DNA of 64,000 bases from Zymoseptoria tritici IPO323 (Eukaryota; Ascomycota; Dothideomycetes; Mycosphaerellales; Mycosphaerellaceae), in contig NC_018218.1 of NCBI RefSeq assembly GCF_000219625.1, positions 868,001 to 932,000 on the forward strand, written 5' to 3'. The translations under genes and the position numbers were made by a program. This document shows positions 19,724-31,140 of the stretch, one piece after another (positions within the stretch are counted from its first letter, which is position 1; the number at the start of each line of letters is the position of its first letter). A model generated the notes under the pieces. The model saw only the letters and a program-made list of their open reading frames with translations. It made no database searches and was not told where the DNA came from.

Positions 19724-20277
19724 TGTCGGAGTGGATGGCTAGTGTAGATAGCTCTGTCGTTGTATGATAATGTCGCTTGAGCAGCGCAGGGCGCAGCGAG
19801 GAAAGCCGAAATCTTGCTGCTATTGTGTCGAAAGTTGAAGGAAAAGGAGGGGAGCTTTTAAGGTGGGGCAGGTCGCCTCTTATAGCCGTCTTGTCTCTCT
19901 TCCGGGCGACAATGCAGGTTGAAATGACGTCGAAAGAGGAAGTGAAGTGGAAAGTGAGGCTTGGCAGACCGACTGTCACATGCTAATTCTAAGACTGGTT
20001 GAGAATGAAGTGAAGCTGGATAGGAAAGTGAGGCTCATACGCCTGAGACTATTACAAACGTCTCCGGCCGACCTCAACGAAAGCAAGGCATCACTTGCCG
20101 GAGTTAGTGGTAGTCGCGTGCTGCAAGCTGAGTTTGTCAATCGAATCTCATCAAAAGGTATTGCCCATGTCATGAAGTCCACGCCACAAAATATAATCAA
20201 ATGAATTGGAATCTGTAGCCTCCACAGAACGCCGCTCACTCACTCGGATATAAAGCTTACTTCGATGCAATGCAACC
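19724..20277. other. Intergenic between the secreted protein start and the Snf7 stop
   Basis: Holds the promoter of the minus-strand secreted protein and the 3' flank of SNF7. No supported gene or repeat. Confidence 0.5.
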
Positions 20278-21101
20278 TCACATGGCCATCTCGGCCTGGA
20301 GCTTCCGTAGCTCCTCTTCCTCGTCGTCCTCCACTTGCTGTCTGCCTTGCACTGGAAAGGTTTGTTAGCACATCCGCCCTTATCCATTGTCATCCGCAGT
20401 GTGTACTCACGCTCTCCAACCGGTTGACTCGGTAATCTCAGCCCTTGATCGCTGACCGGCACTGTGCCTGTCTTCAGCATCTTGTTGTCCAGCTCCTCCT
20501 GTTGCAGCTCCGCCAACTCATCCTCCAGCTCGTCTTCATCTACACCTTGCATCGTGTTGCCCTGTGTCAAAGCATCTGCAATCTCCTCGCCAATAGCGTG
20601 CTGTTCCCGTAGATCCTCCATCGTCTGATCAACCTTGTCGATCGTGAGACCCGCATGAATGCCCTTCATCGCGACCTGCGCCCCCTTCATCGCGTCGAGC
20701 GTCTCCTTGTTGATGTTGGCCGTCTCAATTGAGGAGATTTCGCGCTCAACGGTCATCATTTGCGCGGACGTCTGTTCGAGTTGGTGTTCAAAAGCCTTCT
20801 TTCGTCGGAGGGCGGCTTTCGCGACTATGAATGGTTTTCATGTCAGCTATTGCTTCCCACCACGATCTATCCGGCCATCCTCCAGACTGAATGTGTGCCT
20901 CATCGAAGTCTTACCTCCTTTATTTGCGCTCACGTTCTTCCTCGCTATCGCATCTTGCTCCGCCATCTGATTCTCCAGATGCTTCTCTCTCTTCGACAGC
21001 ATCTCCAGCGTACTCCTCAGCCTCAGGATCGCGTTCTTTGGTGCATCCTTCTTGGTGGCCGCGCCGCCGCCGAACAGGTTGGCGAAACCCCAGCCAGACA
21101 T
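20278..21101 (-). CDS. SNF7: ESCRT-III subunit Snf7/Vps32
   Basis: Core filament-forming ESCRT-III subunit acting on endosomal membranes for multivesicular-body sorting and membrane scission. Three exons: 21101-20915, 20824-20411 and 20351-20278. They are separated by introns of 90 bp (GTAAGA...TAG) and 59 bp (GTGAGT...CTAAC...CAG). The 224-aa product has the basic N-terminal helices (LRLRSTLEMLSKREKHLE) and the central core KAALRRKKAFEHQLEQT and KGIHAGLTIDKVD. An acidic region follows. The C-terminus EEELRKLQAEMAM is the Snf7-type MIT-interacting tail. Length and motif order agree with the family. The gene is head-to-head with Ten1. Confidence 0.93.
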
Positions 21102-21605
21102 CGTGACGGCTCAGGGAGTTGATCCAGAGAAGACAAGGGCTTCGGTGTGTCCTTTGGGGGTGTTGCGGTCTTCGGGGGAGTTGCCTGCGGTTGTGAGGGG
21201 TCTAGCAGACGTGGGGAGATAGCGGACGAGCCACGAGCGGGCGATCTTGTGACCAGAAGTGCGCCCGACGATGAGCGGACGGTGCCTCAGGTTATCTAGC
21301 AGCGATGTTCGGGAGCCTGAAAGCGGGATGATCGTTCTATGGCCGGAGAATGCAGTCTGTGTCTGAGAGCTTTTCTGCTGCCTTGAGGATGGATGATTGT
21401 GATGGTGGAAAAGACCTGGAAGCACGAGAACTGACGTCGGCGACCATTCTGCGGGCGTCCCCGCCGCTTCTTTATTCGGCAAGCAGAACCGCCGATCTCT
21501 CCTTACTGTTTACCATGTGACAATATCCAAGACATCTTCTCTTCACAACACTCTCCGCCTGAATCAAGGCTACCGAGCGACATTGACAAGACATGAGATG
21601 TCGCG
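21102..21605. promoter_or_regulatory. Divergent promoter region of SNF7 and TEN1
   Basis: 504 bp between two starts on opposite strands. An open frame on the minus strand (21482-21111) covers most of it but is antisense to nothing and lacks motifs; it is treated as 5' flank of SNF7. Confidence 0.5.
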
Positions 21606-22007
21606 ATGGCATCTACTGATCCGCAAAACCGCAAGCCGGAGCCGTCCCGACTTCTCCTCCTCTCCCAGGTTCATCTCCACGCCCCAGGCAGCAAAATTCG
21701 CTTCCTAGGCTGCGTGCATTCCTATCGGATCTCGACTGGCACGCTGGTCATTCAAGAGAAGTATGCTGCGGCTCCATCTGCTGTTCCGACCGTACTGGCG
21801 AGTATCGACAATGTCCTGGAAGACGTCGATCACGAAATGCTGCAGACAGGAGCATGGGTCAATGTCATAGGTTATATTAGGGCTGGAAAAGGGAAGGAGG
21901 ATGTCCCGAGAGTGGAAGTTTTGATGATCTGGCCGGCTGGTGCGGTCAAGGTGGATGACTATCACTCTGCGGCGAGGAGCTATCAGGCGGCTATGTCGAT
22001 TGACTGA
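21606..22007 (+). CDS. TEN1: CST telomere-capping complex subunit Ten1
   Basis: Small OB-fold protein (133 aa) of the Cdc13/Stn1/Ten1 (CST) complex, which binds single-stranded telomeric DNA and regulates lagging-strand fill-in. The sequence has the Ten1 order PSRLLLLSQVHLHAPGSKIRFLGCV, then HSYRISTGTLVIQ, a central acidic helix (DNVLEDVDHEML), and GAWVNVIGYI near residue 90. The length matches fungal Ten1. Single exon; the ATG at 21606 precedes the conserved start closely. It is transcribed divergently from SNF7. Confidence 0.85.
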   Translation: MASTDPQNRKPEPSRLLLLSQVHLHAPGSKIRFLGCVHSYRISTGTLVIQEKYAAAPSAVPTVLASIDNVLEDVDHEMLQTGAWVNVIGYIRAGKGKEDVPRVEVLMIWPAGAVKVDDYHSAARSYQAAMSID

Positions 22008-22491
22008 GCTTCGACCCAGTGCCTGAAGACACAAACTTACTCCTGGCCCCAGAGACATCAACAGGTTACTGAGGATCGAGCTTTACGGCGATTCCACAGT
22101 ATTCACACCTCTACAGATCCCTTCGATAGACCAATGTGGCCAGAGAATGAGAGATCGATGGAGCTTCCACTTTGGCGTGAAGCTCTTGAGCGATGGAGCG
22201 AGACGCAGCACACTCAACCATGCCGCGGAACTCTGAAAGGCTTACGGAGTCGAATTATAGACCACCTTCCGGCACGATGCGCTAGCCAAATGGGCTCTGT
22301 GACGGGCAGAATGTGGTGTGGTAGGTAAGCCGCATAAACGGGCGGATAACCCAGGACAGACCAGGCCAGTCATGAAGCTCTCGAGACTCTCGCCTAATCC
22401 CGCCGAGCTCCTCCAGACTGCCTGCGCTTCTCCTCTCGTTGAGCCTCGTTCGATCTGACTTGATCAGCATCACTTGTCTTTGTGTTGTCCG
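22008..22491. other. Intergenic between TEN1 and the HET gene
   Basis: Contains the 3' flank of TEN1 and presumably the promoter of the HET-domain gene. No feature is supported. Confidence 0.5.
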
Positions 22492-24394
22492 ATGGGGAAT
22501 GTTTTCGCTCTCCCAAAGATTCGGAGATCCAAGCGTCATGGTGCTGGACGAATATCAACTGCACCTTATACGTACACTCCCTTGAACGCCAGCCGCAAGG
22601 AGATACGAGTCCTGCTAATCCAGCCAGACCCTGACCCCGATGCTGTACTCCATATGACGCTCCAGACCGTGTCATTGCTCGACCCGCCCCGTTTCAACGC
22701 TCTGTCGTATTGCTGTGGTACGGACCCCCCAAGCAGACCAGTCCTATTGCACGGCAACGTCACGTTGATCACCGCAAACTTGGAGTCCGGCCTCCGGCAG
22801 CTGCGCACAAATGATGTGAATGATGCATTGGTGGTAATGCCGTTGTGGGTCGATGCACTGTGCATCAGCCAAGAGGACGTGGAAGAACGCTCGCAGCAGG
22901 TATTGCTTATGCGAGAGGTGTACAGTCAGGCAGCGGAAGTCAAAGTCTGGCTTGGAGATGCTGACGACGATACGGAGTTTGCCATCCATTGCCTGCGTCG
23001 GATCATCACTGGAGAATTGGACGGCCGGGATTTCGCTCGGACTGACCTGGCGATCTTCAAAAGCGAGATGATAGCAGTGGCTTCTCTTTTCCGACGTCGA
23101 TACTGGACAAGAAGATGGATACTGCAAGAGCAACTGCTCGCGAAAAACATGAGATTGTACTGCGGCCAGTGTAGCGTCTCGTGGTCCGTTTCTGAGCGGA
23201 AAGCCGTCTCCGAATACCACTACCGCTTTTTCACGAACTCCGCTTCATTTCCAAAACGTCTCGGTATTCCAGGCTTCTGGAAAAGCATAGTCGACATCAT
23301 CGACGCCATTGACCCTGTAAAATCCATCTATTCCGCCCAGTCAAGAGGTGAGGACCTGCCCGATTGGCCTTGGCGTCTCGATACTTTCCTGGACGATGTC
23401 GCAACCCACGAGTGTCTACGACCTCACGACATTGTCTATGCCCTACTAGGCATCCTTCCGAACACGGATATCATTCCAGACTACTCTGCACCCCTAGCCA
23501 CGGTACTGACAGACTACGTCTACCGGCTGATGACCGAGTCAGACCAACTCAACATCCTCTATCGGCTACGCAGCTCAGATTCGACGCTGCCCTCCTGGGT
23601 TCCTGAGATGCGCCCTGAAGTACTTAAGCGACTACGTTCTTCGGAGCGTCTGATCAGGGACTTGCTGGGTCATGCGTTGTACCAATGCGCAGCAGGACAC
23701 TTCGCAGCCCCTTTCCTCCAGCTGGAGCGAAACATGCTGTGCGTTCTGGGCTTTCAACTCGACAGCATCGCAGCGATCGGCACTAAGCACCCCAATTTCA
23801 AGCTGTCAAGTCCCAATCAGGTCCAGGGAAACCTACCATCAGACTGGTGGGCTTTATACAGCGCTCATTGCCAGCAAAATGACCCTGAGTTGAACGCCGA
23901 GGGTATCGAGAACGACTTATTCCGTATTTACTACCGCGACCGGCTGTCTGGCATGGCCGCGAGCCATGCGGGTGTGTATTCGGGAAAACGAAACTTCCGT
24001 CTGACGGATGACGATGTCGCGGAGTGCAGGGCCGATGCGTATGCAGAGTATCCCTTTGCATCCGTTGGTCTGAAGACCTTTTTCGTAACGCAGGATGGAC
24101 GAGCGGGAATGACGCATACAGGTCCGCAGGTGGGAGATTGCATCTTCGCAATCGCTGGACTTGGCATGCCCCTGATCCTGAGGAAGACCGATAAGGCAGA
24201 TGGGCATCCAGCAGCTTGGGAGAAGATCGCGGTGTGTTATCTACATGGTAAGTCAAGTGGCTCCGGTGTGCGGCGTCGCTAGGCTTGACTAATCAGCTCG
24301 AATAGGGGTCATGGATGGCGAGGCTGTCATTGCTGCTGCTGGAGGGGACCGAAGTCGTGTGCATGAGGTGTTTGAAGAGGTTTTGCTCGTCTGA
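22492..24394 (+). CDS. HET-domain (heterokaryon incompatibility) protein
   Basis: 614-aa protein of the fungal HET family, some members of which trigger cell death after fusion of genetically different hyphae. Exon 1 is 22492-24247 and exon 2 is 24306-24394. They are joined over a 58-bp intron (GTAAGT...GACTAAT...ATAG), restoring the typical end CYLHGVMDGEA...FEEVLLV. The HET domain covers about residues 37-190: RVLLIQP, NALSYCCG, LWVDALCISQED, ERSQQVLLMREVYSQA, VKVWLGD. RRRYWTRRWILQE follows the domain. The alternative TTG-initiated frame is longer by six residues only. The copy appears intact. Genes of this family are usually polymorphic and expand in accessory regions, but this position lies between conserved genes. 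Recognition specificity cannot be inferred. Confidence 0.9.
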
Positions 24395-24930
24395 GCGGGT
24401 GACGAGCGGTAATCTTGTGCTCTACGTCCATCTTTCCGCTCAAACTGCAACACTTCAGACTAAACTAATCAGCACTACCTCGTGCGGTGCATGGCACACG
24501 ATAGTGTAGAGACACATTGCCGACAACACCGTAAGAGCAACGATCCTAATGCATATCTCTCCAACTTCCTGCGCAACTTGAACCGTACATGTTTCGGTCA
24601 GTTGACTTTGACGGTGCAGTTTGAGCGGAAGCACTGAGCTAGTACTGCTCGCCTTTGTCGCAGCATTGGGTTGGTGTCGCTTGTGACTTGCAGACTGGTA
24701 ATCGCTGTTTTTTGCCGACCTCGAAACGGCCATTGCACGAGTCTTTCTCAAGATCCTCACCTACATGCGTTGGAAGAGTTCGCTCAGCCTCACTTTTTCA
24801 TCTTAGACCAGGCTCCGAGATGATGGCGAAAAATACCTCGAACCATGAACTGTACACAGGGTGTTCCAGTCCACCTCTTCCAGTGTAGCCACCTGCTATC
24901 AAACGTGTGTATTGCCCGCCTTTCCCTCGC
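24395..24930. other. Intergenic, start of a gene-poor 4.3-kb stretch
   Basis: Holds the 3' flank of the HET gene. Short open frames only, with no motif or repeat that I can support. Confidence 0.5.
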
Positions 24931-24953
24931 TGTTCTCTTCCCTTCCTCTCCCA

Positions 24954-25449
24954 ATGCGAGATACGAAATCACGAAAGCACTTTCAACGTGAACAACTCAC
25001 CTCCGACCCGAACCATCTCCACCACCAGAACACCCTCTCCCACACAAATTGCGCTCTTCCACTCTCCACCCTACTCTTGCTCTTCCCTCTCTTTCTCCCA
25101 CCCGCCTTCGCTGGTGACTCGGACGGTGGACCTCCTAAGTCATCACCGAAAATCGAAAGAGTCGCCGCCGAAGTGTCCCCACCATTGCGAATGCTGCTGT
25201 GCTGGAGAAGTAAGTCATCACCTCCGTCACCTGCGTCCAGACTTGCAAGCCTTGCAAGCCTTGCGAGTTGCATGTCTATACTAATCCACTACTCTCAGAG
25301 CCACGTGAAGAACGGATACTACCATTCGACGAGGAACATGAGGATACGTGCTATTGCGTGGCACCGAGCAGCAATGGAGGCGATCCGAAGGGATGTGAAG
25401 CTCCTTGCAAGCCAAATAAGAAGAAGCCGCCTGCGCTTCTCGCGGGTTA
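24954..25449 (+). CDS. Possible cysteine-rich small protein (weak prediction)
   Basis: A putative exon ends with PPKCPHHCECCCAGE at 25210 and is followed by GTAAGT. After a candidate intron with a CTAAT branch site and a CTCAG/CAGAG acceptor near 25300, a second exon reads PREERILPF...DTCYCV...GCEAPCKPNKKKPPALLAG and stops at 25449. Spacing of Cys residues across the junction looks natural. A hydrophobic stretch upstream (STLLLLFPLFLPPAFAG) resembles a signal peptide but lies in another frame. An additional intron would therefore be needed to join it. Start and gene model are uncertain; the region may be non-coding. Confidence 0.25.
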
Positions 25450-28400
25450 AAGGAGAGCGGGTTGCCGGGATTGGAGGGAGTTGTGTGGAGAGGGATTTGG
25501 AGATTGGAAAGGTTCTGCTTTGGTGAGAGGAGCTGATGTTTTTGGCGTGGGTTTCGAAGGGCTTTTCGAGCTGGCTCGCTCGGAAGAAGCATGGTCTTTG
25601 CTACATAGCAAGAGATTCACGCTGTGTTGTTTGCTTTCTTACCGACCTTTCCGATGCGTGCGCAATGCAGTCCTGCTTGCCGCGAGTTGTTTCAGCAGGC
25701 AGCGCGATCAGTTTATTCTTTGTGTTCCTTCCAGAGTTGAAATGGGCCTGCGTTGTGAGAGGACGTAACCTAATCATATTGCTCGGAAGATGTCGTATCG
25801 CTCGGTTAAGTCTCGGCAGAAGCTGGATCGCTGGCTCCGAACTCGGCCAAGGCGGCATGGAAATGTTCACAGTAACCATCGAATCGACGGCCTACTTACG
25901 ACTCTATGTGCCCTGAATTGGAGCCTTCGCGTTCACATCAGGCTCGTAGGGAGATATCATGATATGAAGAAGAATGAGAAGGAATGACCTCACCCGACCT
26001 ACCTCGGAGGGGTTGTCGCCTGACGCTTCTACAAGCGACAGCTCCAGCTGTGCCATTCCTGAGAACCTAACAGATTTGCCGTGTTTTCACTCCTCTTCAG
26101 ATCATCGCTGCGTCACAGCGAGCATCCCGTGTCTGCAAATCAAAAGCATAGCGTGGCCAGACTGTCATCTTCCGCAGGATCGTGAGGCACAAGCTGAAGT
26201 CTCTCGGTTGCACAGCGATCAGCGGCCGCCCGACCGGCCATACGGCTTGGGAACTTCGATCGCCAGGATTCGTCTAGCACGTCCGATGCACAACGTACCA
26301 GACTCTCGCCGATCGGTAAATGCAGCGTGCACTGTACATGTGGTGTGGTTGTGTGTGTCCCGCCCGGTCTGCGTCTTGTCTTCATATCTCTGTGTCCCAG
26401 ATCTCAGCTCTTTGGACCCTTACCTGAACTATACGTCTCGTTCCTGCAGAAATGACGAGCTGCGATGACGATTTCGCTGCAGCAAGAAATTTGACTTGCG
26501 ACATTTTCAGTTCTCCTCGTCTCGAATAAATCCCGCGGATAGTGTGCACAGCCTCGCGGAAAGGCGCAGCGCATTGGCATGGTATGTGACTGATGTCCCG
26601 TTCGAGGTCCTGGAGGCACGTCGCGGATGTCAAGTTCCATGTCACGGGTGTCAGGTTCCATGCTGCGGCCGTCGCGGCGATCGGGCTTGTCTCCCGGGCT
26701 GGCAGCATGTTCGGCCCGCGTGAGGCATGTCATGCAAGTCAGAGATTGATGCGGCGAAAGTCACATCCTCGTGGCTGTGTTGTGTTGAGCGTCTGGCGCG
26801 TTTCCATTCGAATAAAGCGCTGTGCCAAATCGGCCGTACGCTGTGGTTCCATAGATGCCAGTCGGACTCTCGCCACTAGTCGTGTCGGCCGGAGGTAACA
26901 GTAACGTCTGCCAAGGGTACGCGAGAACGAGTGATCCGGGCTGTGTCTTGGAGCTCGTGGCTAGTGGTTTGTTGGGTGTGCAACATCGGGTGAGAACCAA
27001 TGTTTTCAGCGGAGTCTCGATCGTATTCGTGGCATGATCTCGGGACGAGCTTTCCAGCTCTGGAGGCCAGATGTCCTAGGAAACGCGATTGTGACCAAAG
27101 CAAAGTAGCAGTGTATCGTCCAATTTTCGAGACGGTCGTAGGGATCAGTCTGGCCGTCACGGCAAGAGCATTCGGAAAGGACGACAAGGAAGGACTTTGA
27201 CAAATGGTAACTCCCCAAGAGGAAGTAGAAAGCAGGACATTGCCAATCGACACGGGATACATATACCAATTCGCTCAGTCACTGATAAGCAATGCTCAGA
27301 TCAATTCAAACCAACAGTGACAGCAACAATCGATAAGAGCTGCACCGCCACACCTGTCTCGCCGATGACCACTCCGAACTGCCGGGTCGGTAATCTCTCG
27401 TTGGTCACAGATAAGGATGCTGCTATATCGAGTTAGACGAGAACGACCCTGCAGCGACTGTGGAACTTCCAAAAGTTCTGCGAGCCACACTCTTGCTCAT
27501 GTCCACACTCTTGCTCATGTCCGCACATGTCACCCCGCAGGGACGATGAACTTTGGATGAATTGAGGTGTGGTGGGAGGATGACGGAGAAGATAACGAGG
27601 TGTCAAAAATCTGGAGAAAGCTCCCGTTCCCATGCTGCTGTCGCGTGTGCTGACTTCATCAAGACAGCATTCTGGATCGAACTCGCTCACTACACATGGC
27701 ACCGAGGCCTGCAAGTAGTGCTATTACGTTTTGTCCGCCCTCGGCCACCACGACGGCGTTGTGTCTGGCAGACTCGCGCTGCCACCGCGGTCCTGGTCCG
27801 AGACCGGTCGATTCAAGGTACCAGCTAGTTGTGACGTGGGTCTGCCCTGACGAGAACTCACCAATGATGGGCATTGCGAGAGGACTTACTTTCTGCTTGC
27901 TAGTTCTATGGGGAATCGGTGGAGTAGCACGAGCACTATGCTTCCGATCAAAACGAGCACAAACATGTGAATATGCTAGAACAGGCATGACTTTGCTGCG
28001 GTCGTTGGGCGGCCGCAGCAGCTGCTATCCTAGGAAATCTTACATGCAGCTTGACATCGAATGCAACGAGCCGAAACAAAGAACCCGGCACAACAGTTGC
28101 ATAAGTGTGTCAGCAGCCGCAATAGCGAGAGACAAAGAGCCGCATATGTGTCAAAGAATGAGGCATATTCGATGCCTCGTTTCGGAGAGTATAGCCATCC
28201 CCAATCCCCAAAAAGAGTCCGAACGTGGAGATCGTTCTATACCGTACCGTCCAACTTCGACCGCACCACGCCGAGAGATCGAGTATATCCATTCACCCGC
28301 GCGTGGCCTGTTTGCTTCTTACACATTCTCCAATAGGAGTCGTGGGTATACCTTAGTAACTCTTGAGATAGCCGGCGAAAAGTGAACCAGTCGATTGACG

Positions 28401-28672
28401 TAGCCGCTATCTTGCCCAGCGCCCGCCGACGCCCATTCTCGGCTCCGTCCAGGCCCTCAGCCACACCACCTTTCACACACGCCGTGAAAGCTCGGGTAGA
28501 ATCGCAGGGTTCCACCTAATAAAGACATCCTGGCCGGCACACGATTGATTGCTTCCTGGACAACTTTCCCGCGAAACCCCAATACTTGAAGCTCGTCTCA
28601 CCACCGACATCCACCTCCTCTGACAAACAATCCTCCTCCTTCCTCCCAACAACACCCACACACACCTTCACC
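25450..28672. other. Gene-poor region upstream of glutamine synthetase
   Basis: About 3.2 kb in which open frames on both strands are short, overlapping and without domain motifs. An 18-bp unit (CCACACTCTTGCTCATGT) is repeated in tandem at 27485-27520, followed by a partial third copy. The last several hundred bases must contain the glutamine synthetase promoter; CT/CCA-rich leader sequence (28600-28672) precedes its ATG. Confidence 0.5.
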
Positions 28673-30516
28673 ATGGTATGCGCGGATCGCTCTTGCCGGA
28701 TCATGGCCATCCTGCTAATCCACAATGCTAGGCGGAACCAACCATTATCTCCAACACGGCCACGGTGAGCTTTCTCCAAGTCGCAAAACTTGCCTGAACG
28801 CGGCGACAGACTGCTGACGGTCATTCTCCACCAGCTCGAGAAGTACAACAAGCTCTCGCAAAAAGGCAATGTCATTGCCGAGTATGTCTGGATCGATGCC
28901 TCCAGCGGTGTCCGCTCCAAGTGCAAGGTAAGCTCATAACACGTTTCCTTTGTTCACCCGCGGAGGAGTTACGAGCGATGAGGTGCGCGAGAAGAGCAGC
29001 ACTTTTGCAGTTGAATATCGCGCACGCCCTCGATATCACAGTCAGACCTCAACCATGAGGATGTGGTGGCTTGGCTTTGGCGAGCCATCCGCCGCGATCG
29101 GACACGCTAAGCTCGGTCAATGTGCTGTGCTGCATCTTCGCGAGCCTGCCCGACGATTGCGACCAGCTACAAGCGACCATGTTCTCACAGCACAGCACGC
29201 CGAATGCGAGAGCGTGAACCACAGCTAATCACTCCCCTTCACAGACCCTCCCCAAGAAGCCCGATAGCATCAAGGACCTCCCAGAATGGAACTTCGACGG
29301 TTCCTCCACCGCCCAAGCACCGGGTGACAACTCCGACGTCTACCTCCGCCCCGTAGCCATGTACCCCGATCCATTCAGACTTGGAGACAACATTCTCGTC
29401 ATGTGCGAGACATACATGTCCGATGGCAAGCCAAACGCCTACAACTACCGCCACGACGCCGCCCTTGTCATGGAAAAGCACGCAGGAGAGGAGTTCTGGT
29501 TCGGTCTTGAACAGGAATACACCATGCTCGACTTCAACGGTTGGCCATACGGCTGGCCAAAGAACGGGTTCCCAGCTCCTCAGGGTCCATACTACTGCGG
29601 TGTCGGTACCGGCAAGGTTTTCTGCCGTGACATAGTAGAAGCGCATTACAAAGCTTGCCTGTACGCCGAGATCAACATCTCTGGCACCAACGCCGAGGTG
29701 ATGCCCGCGCAGTGGGAGTACCAGGTCGGCCCGTGTTCCGGCATTGAGCGTGAGTTTGGACAGCGTTCGAATCTCGACTTCGCAAGCTAACAATTCCTCT
29801 CAGTTGGTGACCAGCTCTGGATGTCTCGCTTCCTCCTCCACCGCGTGGCCGAGGAGTTCGGTGTCAAGATCACCTTCGCACCAAAGCCAATCCCCGGCGA
29901 CTGGAACGGTGCCGGTCTCCACACCAACGTCAGCACCAAGGCGATGCGTGAGGACGGCGGCATGAAGGCGATTGAGAAGGCAATGGAGGCCCTTGCTACC
30001 CGACACAAGGAGCACATGGCCGTCTACGGAGAAGGCAACGAGGCTCGCATGACTGGCGGTCACGAGACTGCTTCCTACGACAAGTTCAGCTGGGGCATTG
30101 CGAACCGTGGTACTTCCGTTCGTGTCAACCGCGCTGTTGCTGAGGAGGGCAAGGGTTACTTCGAGGACCGTCGCCCTGCGTCCAATGGTGACCCATACCA
30201 GATCACCGGCATGATCGTCGAGACTGTGAGTTCTGCCCGCGACATTGATTATGCTTGAATTTTGTACTAATTGTCTGTTATAGCTCTGCGGTAAGGTCGA
30301 GGGCGCCGATGTCTACAAGACGGTCATGGTAAGTGAACTTTAACACGAAGGACAGAAGACCTGCAGCTGCCCGATTGTCTCTCGGGCTATGCTAGCGGGT
30401 CTCAGACTGCCCTTTTACTATTTGAGTCCGAACCACTGCTGACCCTTTGTGTCCTTCTGTTTTAGCAATCTGAGCAGAAAGAGCTTGAGATGGTTGTGCC
30501 CATCAGCAAGCCATAA
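28673..30516 (+). CDS. Glutamine synthetase (eukaryotic type)
   Basis: Condenses glutamate and ammonia to glutamine using ATP; cytosolic and central to nitrogen assimilation. Seven exons by GT-AG splicing: 28673-28675, 28732-28764, 28835-28927, 29245-29749, 29804-30225, 30284-30328 and 30466-30516, giving 383 aa. The first exon is the ATG alone. Motifs: [12 protein letters not shown] (about 59-70), [10 protein letters not shown] (130-139, metal and glutamate binding), [41 protein letters not shown] (ATP and glutamate loop), [10 protein letters not shown] and [14 protein letters not shown]. After the usual end of the catalytic core the last two exons add about 30 residues ([11 protein letters not shown]...VVPISKP). 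Such tails occur in some filamentous fungi, but their splicing should be confirmed by RNA data. Intron 3 (317 bp) is unusually long for this window. Confidence 0.95.
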
Positions 30517-31140
30517 ATGCAGCGATGCATGCAACGGACGGACGAGAAACGAGTATGACGCGAACGATGAGATTGAGAGAGACACACCACGACCGCTCTC
30601 GACACGACTGCGGTGCGATGCATAGATCGAGGGCTCCGGGCAACTTGATGATATCCTCTTCACTTGGTGAAGTGCGTTTGAGTGGTCGGACATGGCAGAG
30701 GAGCTGGCGGAGCGGCCGACTGCTATTTGCCTATACCTGACCTGTTTTCACTAGAGTGGTGTAATTAGAGCGATCAACACGTTTTTCCCGAAGATCTTAA
30801 GATACATGGCTGGTGTGACTACCTGACTCTGCCGCTTCACCGTTAGACCACGCATGTCGACAATCTTTCTCCTATCAGACGCTTCCACGAGTGTCAATTG
30901 CAGCTGGTGGCATATTTCGGACTTGAGCTGACAGCTCCGGAGAGAGCTCCAATCCGGCTGCCAAGAATACCATCGTTCTACCTTACAAAACGCGACTCTT
31001 GCACGCGCTTCAACGTTGTTCACCACAAGCATGCTTCTCCAAAACATCCTTACATCGGCCTGAGCGCCTCAGACAAGAACATCGCACCTTCCATGCGCTA
31101 ACCCACCACTCCGCTCCTACCTCACAACGTCACTGCCGCC
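30517..31140. other. Intergenic between glutamine synthetase and MED1
   Basis: Holds the 3' UTR of glutamine synthetase and the MED1 promoter. A minus-strand sequence near 30840-30862 resembles a tRNA A box but lacks a B box and a foldable tRNA, so no RNA gene is called. Confidence 0.5.

Noticed and set aside
21111..21482. 123-codon minus-strand frame upstream of SNF7
   Set aside because: It begins only ten bases from the SNF7 start, has no domain or signal and lies in the shared promoter/leader region.
27696..28385. 229-codon plus-strand frame upstream of glutamine synthetase
   Set aside because: No motif, irregular composition and no family resemblance; treated as chance in a gene-poor stretch.
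29239..29793. 184-codon minus-strand frame
   Set aside because: Lies antisense to the conserved glutamine synthetase exon 4 and mirrors its codon pattern.
30760..30862. Possible tRNA gene on the minus strand
   Set aside because: An A-box-like TGGTCTAACGG is present but no B box, T arm or acceptor stem follows at the right distance.
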